DNA from: a bacterium
Lineage (GTDB): Bacteria; Chlamydiota; Chlamydiia; Chlamydiales; JAFEGQ01
Direction: 5' to 3'
DNA: 5,286 bases
NCBI GenBank assembly: GCA_021809305.1
Contig: JAKBAF010000107.1
Coordinates: forward strand, 1 to 5,286
Positions 1-5,286 of the stretch are shown here, one piece after another; position 1 is the first letter of the stretch, and the number at the start of each line of letters is the position of its first letter. The translations under genes and the position numbers were made by a program. The notes beneath the pieces are model-generated. The model had not been told where the DNA came from, made no database searches, and saw nothing but the letters and a program-made list of their open reading frames with translations.

Positions 1-1343
1 GGAACCTCACCTTCGAATGTCTCAAAGAATTGGGCAGCATAGAGGTTGCCAAGGACGTAGGTGGGGAAGTAGCCAAAGATACCGAGCGACCAGTGGACGT
101 CCTGAAGAACGCCTTGTGCATCATTTTGAGGGGTAATTCCAAGTAGCGTCTTCATCTTCTCATTCCACGCCTCAGGCAGGTCGCGAACCGAGAGGACACC
201 CTCAAGGAGAGCGCACTCTAGCTCAAAGCGCAAGATGACGTGAAGAGGATAGGAGACCTCATCGGCCTCAACGCGAATGGGCATCTTCTCGACGCGGTTT
301 ATGGCCCTATGGAAGCTATCCAGCGAGACCTTGCCAAGTTGTGAGGGAAAGAATTTCTGGAGTGTTGGATAGAAGTGCTCCCAAAAGGGGCGGGTAAGGC
401 CGATCCTCGTCTCCCACCAGCGTGACTGAGATTCGTGCACTCCAAGGGAGACCGCTTCACCTAGTGGTGAGCCAAAGTGCGCTTGTGGAAGAGAGACCTC
501 ATAGAGGTAGTGGCCCGCCTCGTGCAGTGTGGCAAGAAAGTTAGACATGGGACGCTCTTTTAACACCCTTGTGGTGATGCGGCCATCGCTCGGATGGAGC
601 GCGGTGCAAAAGGGGTGGGCGGCGAGATCGAGCGCGCCATTCTCCTCGTTAAAGCCGACACTTGCGGCAAGGAGGCGTGCAAACTCCATCTGCGGCTCTT
701 TGGGGTAGGAGAGGAGGAGAAAGTCATGTGCTGGCTCGCTCTTTTCGCGAATTGCCTTTAGCAGAGCGAGTATCGGTGGTGTGAGCTCTTGAAAGAGGGC
801 CGCGATATCCGAATGGGTCGCATCGGGCTCAAACTCCTGCAAGAGGGGGTCGTAGAGGTGATCTTTGTAGCCGAGGAGTGTTGCCTTCTCTTGGCATAGG
901 GCGATAATTCTCTCAAGAAAAGGGGCAAATCTGCCAAAGGCGTTGTCTCTTCTGGCAAGCTCCCAGGCGGAGGAGGCCTGAGAGGTGAGCCGCTCCCACG
1001 CCTTTACAAAGCGCGTTGGCAGCTTCATGGCAATCAGCAGATCACGCCTCCACTCTCGAAGAGCCGCTTGTTGCGCAAAGGTGAGGTCGGGAACGAGGAA
1101 TCGCCCCGTTTCGATATCGATGAGCTTACCAAGGGCGCGCTGAAAAGCTTTTGAGGTCTTGCGCTCATGTAGCAGCTTGGCGATGAGCTCTCGCTGCTCG
1201 GCACGGGCAGCGCCTCCCCCAACTGGCATATGGGTTCTCTGGTCCCATTCAAGGAGGTGGGAGACACTGCGAAGCGTTGCGCTCTCGCGCGATAGGCTAA
1301 GGATCTTCTGGTAAGATTTAATGCTCGTCCCCTCGTTTCGCAA
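1..1343 (-). CDS. M32 family metallocarboxypeptidase (carboxypeptidase Taq), C-terminus cut by window edge
   Basis: Cytosolic zinc carboxypeptidase that removes C-terminal residues from peptides; M32 enzymes have broad specificity. The translated minus frame carries the whole family signature. Counting from the ATT at 1322, HEAGH lies at 267-271 (two zinc His plus catalytic Glu), and HESQSRWWE at 296-304 supplies the third ligand, Glu297, with the 30-residue spacing known for this family. Also present are the N-terminal LLEWDQRTHMP, then IRVEADEVSYPLHVILRFELE-like and DVHWSLGIFGYFPTY blocks. About 440-447 codons are visible of a usual ~500, so some 55-60 C-terminal residues lie outside the window. 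The frame is intact, with no internal stop. The start is unresolved. The frame is open up to a TGA at 1449-1451, but the only standard start near the expected N-terminus is TTG at 1343, used here. ATT at 1320-1322 has a better SD and fits the family length better. The first in-frame ATG (1227-1229) would delete conserved sequence. A separate promoter lies upstream. Family assignment is very secure; the exact start is not. Confidence 0.94.
   Translation of the reverse strand, partial: MRNEGTSIKSYQKILSLSRESATLRSVSHLLEWDQRTHMPVGGGAARAEQRELIAKLLHERKTSKAFQRALGKLIDIETGRFLVPDLTFAQQAALREWRRDLLIAMKLPTRFVKAWERLTSQASSAWELARRDNAFGRFAPFLERIIALCQEKATLLGYKDHLYDPLLQEFEPDATHSDIAALFQELTPPILALLKAIREKSEPAHDFLLLSYPKEPQMEFARLLAASVGFNEENGALDLAAHPFCTALHPSDGRITTRVLKERPMSNFLATLHEAGHYLYEVSLPQAHFGSPLGEAVSLGVHESQSRWWETRIGLTRPFWEHFYPTLQKFFPSQLGKVSLDSFHRAINRVEKMPIRVEADEVSYPLHVILRFELECALLEGVLSVRDLPEAWNEKMKTLLGITPQNDAQGVLQDVHWSLGIFGYFPTYVLGNLYAAQFFETFEGEV
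1329..1334 (-). promoter_or_regulatory. Candidate SD (GAGGGG) ahead of an ATT codon in the M32 gene
   Basis: The minus strand reads GAGGGG, then ACGAGC, then ATT AAA TCT TAC CAG in the peptidase frame. The spacing (6 nt from GAGGGG, 8 nt from GAGG) is ideal for initiation at ATT 1322-1320. The TTG at 1343 has only a weak GGA upstream. AUU is a real but very rare start codon, known from infC. The motif could also be chance inside the coding sequence if TTG is the true start. Confidence 0.35.
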
Positions 1344-1450
1344 ATCATATCCGCAAGAGAGATTTTGGGCACGCCCCCCGAATGGACCGAATAGGCCGGT
1401 AGGTTTGGAGTGGAAAATGGTGCTGTTGCTATAGAAACATCGAAGAAATC

Positions 1451-1479
1451 ATTTTATATTACTATGCCATACTGGTCAA
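1451..1479 (-). promoter_or_regulatory. Sigma70-like promoter for the M32 peptidase gene
   Basis: On the minus strand there is TTGACC (1479-1474; 5 of 6 to TTGACA), a 17-bp spacer and TAAAAT (1456-1451; 5 of 6 to TATAAT), in a locally AT-rich stretch between two coding regions. Transcription would start near 1444, leaving a leader of roughly 100-120 nt before the peptidase start. This is the best promoter match I found in the window. It suggests the peptidase is transcribed independently of the murF-alr/dehydrogenase pair. No expression evidence is available. Confidence 0.6.
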
Positions 1480-1491
1480 TAACACCTATAC

Positions 1492-1522
1492 TGCACGCTA
1501 ATATGACACATGTTAGCGTGCA
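1492..1522. promoter_or_regulatory. 31-bp palindrome upstream of the M32 promoter, probable operator or RNA hairpin
   Basis: The arms TGCACGCTAATATG (1492-1505) and CATGTTAGCGTGCA (1509-1522) are reverse complements apart from one T/G pair and are separated by only ACA. There is no U-run after the stem on either strand, so it is not a standard intrinsic terminator. Its centre (1507) lies about 63 bp upstream of the start site predicted from the neighbouring promoter. That is close to the position where class I activators bind, so a regulator-binding site is the favoured reading. Alternatives are an unusual terminator for the dehydrogenase transcript, or an RNA-stabilising hairpin at its 3' end. 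Confidence 0.55.
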
Positions 1523-1605
1523 AAAACGATGTTATCATCAAGGATTTAGCTGGTGAGGGTAGAAAAGACCCTGTTAGAGCGTCGTCTACCTGCCGGTCGT
1601 CCATT

Positions 1606-2592
1606 TTACCTGACAGAGATCACCGCAGCGCCTTCAAATCGGCCATGGCGAAGGTCATCTAGGGCTTCGTTGGCCTTGTCTAGTGGATAGACGGTGACCT
1701 CAGTTTTTACTGGAACTTGAGGGGCAAGCTGGAGGAATTCATCGCCATCCTTTCTAGTCAAATTGGCAACCGATTTTATCGATCGCTCACCCCATAGAAG
1801 CGAATAGGGAAAGGAGGGGATGTCGCTCATATGAATGCCGGCGCAAATGACGGCTCCTCCCTTTCTCACAGCTTTTAGAGCCTGTGGGACGAGCTCTCCG
1901 ATTGGGGCAAAGATGAGAGCGGCATCTAAAGAGAGTGGAGGGAGCTCCAGGGAGTCGCCCGCCCAAACGGCCCCGAGGCTTCGTGCAAAGGCTTGACCGG
2001 CAAGGTCGCCCTGCCTTGTAAAGGCGTAGACCTGCCGTCCTTGATGAACTGCGACCTGGGCAATCAGGTGAGCGGCGGCGCCAAAGCCGAAGAAGCCTAT
2101 ATGTTTAGCCTTTCCCGCCATCGATAGAGACCTGTAGCCGATCAATCCTGCGCAAAGAAGAGGAGCTGCGTGAATATCGTCATAACCTTTAGGGATAGGA
2201 AAGGCGAAGGCTGCATTTGCGACGCAGTACTCTGCAAAACCCCCGTCCACTTGGTATCCGGTAAAGATGGCGTTGTCACAGAGGTTCTCTGCTCCCTCTA
2301 AACAGAAAGTACATTTTCCGCAGCACCCCCCAAACCATGGCACACCAACGCGGCTCCCCAGCGTTACGCCTACCACCTTCTCTCCGAGCTCCACGACCTC
2401 CCCTACAATTTGGTGGCCTGGCACTAAGGGAAGTTTTGGCTGTGGCAGCTCGCCATCCACAACATGCAGGTCCGTGCGGCAGACTCCACAGGCACCCACC
2501 CTTATCAGCACTTGGCCCTGCTTTGGGACAGGCTTCTCTATTTCCCTAAGGGTAAGAGGCTTTCCAATCTGATCTAAAACCATTGCACGCAA
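1606..2592 (-). CDS. Zinc-dependent medium-chain alcohol dehydrogenase (MDR superfamily)
   Basis: Predicted cytosolic NAD(P)-dependent oxidoreductase interconverting alcohols and aldehydes; the physiological substrate cannot be told from sequence. The 328-residue protein has a full GroES-like catalytic domain: GVCRTDLH with zinc ligand Cys38, PGHQIVGEV with His60, and Cys147 in PLLCAGLIGYRS. The structural-zinc set is Cys91, Cys94, Cys97 and Cys105. A Rossmann segment follows at about 164-192 (GFFGFGAAAHLIAQVA). The second strand ends in YAFTR rather than an acidic residue, which hints at NADP(H) but does not prove it. Gln61 stands where many relatives have Glu after the zinc His. The overall pattern recalls the zinc-binding dehydrogenase group that includes mycobacterial AdhA. 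The start is TTG at 2592, because AAAGGGG lies 7 nt upstream; the ATG three codons later would be about 16 nt from it. It begins 16 nt after murF-alr stops, so co-transcription is likely. Confidence 0.93.
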   Translation of the reverse strand: MRAMVLDQIGKPLTLREIEKPVPKQGQVLIRVGACGVCRTDLHVVDGELPQPKLPLVPGHQIVGEVVELGEKVVGVTLGSRVGVPWFGGCCGKCTFCLEGAENLCDNAIFTGYQVDGGFAEYCVANAAFAFPIPKGYDDIHAAPLLCAGLIGYRSLSMAGKAKHIGFFGFGAAAHLIAQVAVHQGRQVYAFTRQGDLAGQAFARSLGAVWAGDSLELPPLSLDAALIFAPIGELVPQALKAVRKGGAVICAGIHMSDIPSFPYSLLWGERSIKSVANLTRKDGDEFLQLAPQVPVKTEVTVYPLDKANEALDDLRHGRFEGAAVISVR

Positions 2593-2599
2593 GTTGTTT

Positions 2600-2606
2600 C
2601 CCCTTT
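2600..2606 (-). promoter_or_regulatory. Ribosome binding site that decides a TTG start for the dehydrogenase
   Basis: The minus strand reads AAAGGGG, AAACAAC, TTG CGT GCA ATG. The 7-nt gap favours TTG (2592-2590) over the in-frame ATG at 2583-2581. The resulting N-terminus, MRAMVLDQ, resembles typical family starts. The site lies in the 16-nt gap after the murF-alr stop codon (2611-2609). Confidence 0.65.
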
Positions 2607-2608
2607 AC

Positions 2609-5155
2609 TTAAAGTCTGATGGCGTCGTAGCTCTCCCCTTCATAGACAAGGAGGCGTTGGATGCGGGGTCCAAGGCAGGTAATGAGCTGGTGGGGCGTGC
2701 TCGACCCAAGCCTTGCAAACTCTTCAGCGCGAAGGGTGCAGCCATACTCATCCTGGCCAAAGAGGTGCACGGTGTCGCCAACCTCCGCTTCTGGGATTGA
2801 GGCGAGGCTGATCATAAGATAGTCCATGCAGATAGCTCCAACAATTGGCGCCCTCTTGCCATGGACGAGTAGATAGGCACCATTGCCAAAGCTCTTGTGG
2901 ATCCCATCGAAGTAGCCTAGAGGGACGATCCCAATTCGCTCTGCTGTGGCACTCACCTCATAGGTGCCGCCGTAGCTGACCCGCTCACCCTCGGATAGGT
3001 CGTGGATGGCAGCTAAGTGAGAGGTAAGAGAGAGCGCTGCCTTAAGCTCTACGCTCCCCGTTGTGGCGCTTGAGGGGTAGAGGCCAAAGAGGGCAAGTCC
3101 TGGGCGGATGAGGTTGCACTCGGGTATGGCAAAGCGCATGGCACCGGCGGAGTTAGCGATGTGCAATAGTTGCAAAGAGATGCCCTTCTCCTTGAGGTCG
3201 TGGCACGTCTTTAGGAAGAGGTCGATCTGACCTTTCGTCACACTATCCTGCGATGGGTCCTCTGCTGAGGTTAGGTGAGAGAGCGCTCCGACAAGGCGCA
3301 AAGAGGGGTTAGCAGCGATCTCTTTTGCGAGCTCTAACGCATCGCTCGGACGGACGCCAAAGCGTCGCATTCCTGTGTCGATATGTAGGTGGACAGAGAC
3401 GATCTTGCCTCTTTGCAGCGCAATTGTTGCAAGGTCTAAAAGGGTAGTCCTATCGCTCACTGCTACCTGGAGATCCCAATCGACAACTTGTGACAGCTCT
3501 CCCTTTGCGGCATGGAGAACGAAGAGGTCAGCGCTCACCCCTGCTAGGCGAAGCTCTATCGCCTCCTGGAGGTGGGCAAGACCAAAGATCTTATGTCCAA
3601 AATAGGCGAGGGTGTGGGCAAGACCTACGCTACTCGTCCCATAGGCGGAGGCCTTAAGCATCGGCATCGCCTGGGCCCCCTCTCCCGTATGGCGCAGGAG
3701 CGCCTCTAAATTATGGCGCACGGCATCGAGATGGAGGGTTAGCCGACTGCGACCAATTCCTTCGGCAAGATCTCCACTTATCGCCTCTAGAAGCTCACGA
3801 GCGGCTCCTTTGATGAGGACGACGGTCCCTCTCTGCTGCAGAGCTCGCAGCCGCTCCACGACAGCGGCTCTTGTGGGGCAGAGATGGATTTCAAGCTTCG
3901 GTGCCGAGCGAGTAAGCTCTTGCCGGAGAGGCTCCATCGACATCGACGCTGCCGCCTCTGTTAGAAGGAGCACATCGATTGCGGCCTCCTTTATGGCTGC
4001 GTTGAGGCGCGCCATGGCGCCTTCTCTCCCACGTGAGAGCGAGGAGAGACCCCCAAAGACAAAGACTCGACGCCGCTCCCTTGGTAGCTTTGCAAAAAGG
4101 CGAAGGCTCTTTTCGATAGAGAGGGGGTCTGCAGCGTAGCAGTCGTTAACAAAGGTTGTGCCAAGCGGTGAGGTCCACACCTCACAGCGCATTGGCTCTG
4201 GTCGGTAAGAGAGCAGGGCCTCGCCAATCATCTCACGTGTTGCGCCAAGCAGATAGGCCGCCTTGAGGGCGATATTCCAGAGGGTGTACTGGTGCAAAAA
4301 GGGGTGGGCAAACTCACCTGATAGAGGGAGGGCATTCGGAAAGGTGATGGTGTAGCGCACGCCCTTTGGAGAGCGCACGAGCTCTGTTAGATGGGGGAGG
4401 TCCTGGTGGGGATGGTCTGCAAGGAGGTTGCGTCCTGATCTGCCCTGCACGCGCTTGAGCAGAGGCTCATTTGAGGGAAGAAGCGCCCATCCTCCCTCTG
4501 GCAGCCCCTCTACGAGTGCTCCTTTTTCAGCAGCAATGGCGGCTAGTCCCCCAATACTATCTAGGTGCGCGGCCCCAATTGATGTGACAAGTGCGTGGGA
4601 GGGCGATGCCGTGCGAACAAGCCTCTCCATCTCTCCTTGTTTTGAGACGCCCATCTCAATAAGGGCGATCTCATCACCTCGCCTTAAACGGAAGAGGCTT
4701 AAAGCGACACCTAGCTGGCTGTTGAAACTCTCTGGCGAGGCGATAAGGGAGCGCTCTTTGCAAAGGAGTGCGCTTAAGAGGTCTTTGCACATCGTCTTAC
4801 CAAAGGAGCCTGTAATACCCACAACGACAGGATTGATTGCATCGCGATAGAGCCTCGCAATTTCCTGAAGTGCTTCTAAGGGGTCATCGACAAGAAGATA
4901 GGTGAGTGATGGAGGGGGAGGGCGCTTATGGGTAGCTACCTCCCGATCTACGAGCGCAAAGGATGCGCCCCGTGCAGCAGCGGCCTCGAGAAAGGCGTGG
5001 CCATCGACCCGTGCCCCCTTTAACGCGACAAAGAGAGAGCGCTTTGAGGCCACCGCCTCAGAGTGGATGGCCACCTCATCGATGATTGCAGGTTGGGTGA
5101 GATCACCGCCAGAGCACGCGAAGCGGGGCCACTCTCTTAGATCAAAGGGTTCCAT
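2609..5155 (-). CDS. murF-alr: Bifunctional MurF ligase - alanine racemase fusion
   Basis: Cytoplasmic peptidoglycan enzyme of 848 residues. The N-terminal half (about 1-465) is MurF, which adds D-Ala-D-Ala to UDP-MurNAc-tripeptide using ATP. It has an N-terminal substrate domain (LFVALKGARVDGHAF, 41-55), the P-loop GITGSFGKT (113-121), SFNSQLGV (143-150), the acidic EMGVS (167-171), TSIGAAHLDSIGG (191-203), probable carbamylated Lys211, the N294 region, NDCYAADPLS (337-346) and a C-terminal VVLIKGAARELL. The C-terminal half (about 469-848) is a fold-III PLP alanine racemase making D-alanine. It shows LTLHLDAVRHNL, PLP Lys501 in LKASAYG, DTGMRRFGV (593-601), HIANSAG, IRPGLALFG, catalytic Tyr728 in VSYGGTY, and ICMD (775-778). 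The halves join without an obvious linker. The length is close to MurF-Alr proteins of Bacteroidota. ATG 5155 is the only start before an upstream in-frame stop at about 5180, but it lacks an adjacent SD. His591 replaces the lysine that is often carbamylated in racemases. Confidence 0.95.
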   Translation of the reverse strand: MEPFDLREWPRFACSGGDLTQPAIIDEVAIHSEAVASKRSLFVALKGARVDGHAFLEAAAARGASFALVDREVATHKRPPPPSLTYLLVDDPLEALQEIARLYRDAINPVVVGITGSFGKTMCKDLLSALLCKERSLIASPESFNSQLGVALSLFRLRRGDEIALIEMGVSKQGEMERLVRTASPSHALVTSIGAAHLDSIGGLAAIAAEKGALVEGLPEGGWALLPSNEPLLKRVQGRSGRNLLADHPHQDLPHLTELVRSPKGVRYTITFPNALPLSGEFAHPFLHQYTLWNIALKAAYLLGATREMIGEALLSYRPEPMRCEVWTSPLGTTFVNDCYAADPLSIEKSLRLFAKLPRERRRVFVFGGLSSLSRGREGAMARLNAAIKEAAIDVLLLTEAAASMSMEPLRQELTRSAPKLEIHLCPTRAAVVERLRALQQRGTVVLIKGAARELLEAISGDLAEGIGRSRLTLHLDAVRHNLEALLRHTGEGAQAMPMLKASAYGTSSVGLAHTLAYFGHKIFGLAHLQEAIELRLAGVSADLFVLHAAKGELSQVVDWDLQVAVSDRTTLLDLATIALQRGKIVSVHLHIDTGMRRFGVRPSDALELAKEIAANPSLRLVGALSHLTSAEDPSQDSVTKGQIDLFLKTCHDLKEKGISLQLLHIANSAGAMRFAIPECNLIRPGLALFGLYPSSATTGSVELKAALSLTSHLAAIHDLSEGERVSYGGTYEVSATAERIGIVPLGYFDGIHKSFGNGAYLLVHGKRAPIVGAICMDYLMISLASIPEAEVGDTVHLFGQDEYGCTLRAEEFARLGSSTPHQLITCLGPRIQRLLVYEGESYDAIRL

Positions 5156-5177
5156 CGATGGGCCATTTTCATAATTT

Positions 5178-5181
5178 CCTC
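5178..5181 (-). promoter_or_regulatory. SD (GAGG) facing a mini-ORF rather than the murF-alr ATG
   Basis: GAGG is followed by AAATT and then an ATG at 5172-5170. This opens an 11-codon frame (MKMAHRWNPLI, stop at 5139-5137) that overlaps the first codons of murF-alr in another frame. The murF-alr ATG (5155-5153) is 22 nt past the GAGG and has no SD of its own. The site could drive a leader peptide coupled to murF-alr, or serve murF-alr directly in some weak way. Confidence 0.4.
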
Positions 5182-5286
5182 AATGGGCTGCACTCCACTT
5201 CGGGCGTGCAATCTTCTATTTAACGGCCACAGGCGTGGCCAGAACCAAAGCGGTACAGGCGTACCGCACTCCAAATTTGAGCTTAC
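5182..5286. other. Non-coding region upstream of murF-alr
   Basis: I see no convincing coding frame here. Apart from the two hairpins there is a short inverted TGCAC/GTGCA pair (5189-5193 and 5206-5210) and an AT-rich TTAAATAG on the minus strand near 5213-5222 that could be part of a weak -10 element. No credible -35 at proper spacing accompanies it, so the murF-alr promoter may lie beyond the right edge. Confidence 0.5.
5225..5267. repeat. Two tandem hairpins with identical core and loop upstream of murF-alr
   Basis: The first hairpin pairs GGCCAC (5225-5230) with GTGGCC (5235-5240). The second pairs GCGGTAC (5250-5256) with GTACCGC (5261-5267). Both have the loop AGGC inside the same 8-mer ACAGGCGT (5229-5236 and 5255-5262), spaced 26 nt apart. 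The outer stem bases differ but stay fully paired, which is the signature of a structure-conserved element. TGGAGTGC occurs on the minus strand at 5273-5266 and again at 5197-5190. The layout resembles REP/BIME-type intergenic palindromes. There is no U-run, so a plain intrinsic terminator is unlikely. Confidence 0.6.

Noticed and set aside
469..469. The zero-interest findings entry at this coordinate
   Set aside because: It carries no claim and should be ignored; the racemase residue observation is the entry at 3381-3383.
1034..1372. A 112-codon minus-strand frame from a GTG at 1372
   Set aside because: It overlaps the conserved M32 peptidase frame, which explains the sequence fully; the composition is arginine/serine-rich as expected of a shadow frame. 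Its first codons matter only for the G-run indel hypothesis.
1556..1572. Small hairpin AGGGT-N7-ACCCT downstream of the dehydrogenase, considered as its terminator
   Set aside because: The stem is only 5 bp, the loop is 7 nt and there is no following U-run on the minus strand.
1476..1604. A 42-codon minus-strand frame starting one base after the dehydrogenase stop (MDDRQVDDALTG...)
   Set aside because: It has only a weak CAGG upstream, resembles no family I know, runs through the palindrome and ends inside the -35 box of the peptidase promoter. Most likely chance.
2267..2800. Plus-strand open frames opposite the dehydrogenase and the murF-alr 3' end
   Set aside because: They are antisense shadows of strongly conserved genes, without an SD or recognisable domain.
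3375..5174. Several plus-strand frames and one 78-codon minus-strand frame across murF-alr
   Set aside because: They are low-complexity, Ser/Arg/Pro-rich shadows of the murF-alr frame, whose motifs are intact throughout.

Overview
The window carries three bacterial genes, all on the minus strand: in transcription order a fused murF-alr (about 5155 to 2609), a zinc-dependent medium-chain alcohol dehydrogenase (2592 to 1606) and an M32 (Taq-type) metallocarboxypeptidase whose C-terminus runs off the left edge (about 1343 to 1). Plus-strand open frames are antisense shadows of these genes. I see no rRNA, tRNA, CRISPR array, transposase, phage gene or plasmid-type gene.

Layout. At 5182-5286 there is a non-coding leader with two tandem hairpins that share the same core and loop. 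murF-alr follows with no Shine-Dalgarno (SD) beside its ATG; the only good SD (5178-5181) faces a tiny overlapping frame. Sixteen bases after its stop comes the TTG start of the dehydrogenase, with a well-placed AAAGGGG, so these two genes are probably co-transcribed. The gap between dehydrogenase and peptidase (1344-1605) holds a strong sigma70-like promoter (TTGACC, 17 bp, TAAAAT) directed at the peptidase and, just upstream of it, a 31-bp near-perfect palindrome. The peptidase therefore probably has its own, possibly regulated, promoter. Its frame has no ATG near the expected N-terminus, which leaves its start open.

How the genes fit together. MurF-Alr couples production of D-alanine from L-alanine with the ligation of D-Ala-D-Ala to the UDP-MurNAc-tripeptide, a late cytoplasmic step of peptidoglycan synthesis. 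The dehydrogenase and the peptidase are general metabolic enzymes with no evident mechanistic link to the cell wall. A peptide-derived alanine supply is possible but speculative.

Organism. This is a peptidoglycan-making bacterium with base composition a little above 50% G+C by eye. MurF-Alr fusions are well known in Bacteroidota. The MurF half also has features I associate with chlamydial MurF (NSQL, EMGVS, PMR-C/F-E), and the leader hairpins resemble repeats I recall from Verrucomicrobiota and related genomes. A member of the PVC group or of Bacteroidota is a reasonable but unproven guess. The window looks like ordinary chromosome. The points of interest are the fusion enzyme, the start-site anomalies and the two structured intergenic elements; I do not see convincing evidence of a new multi-gene system.
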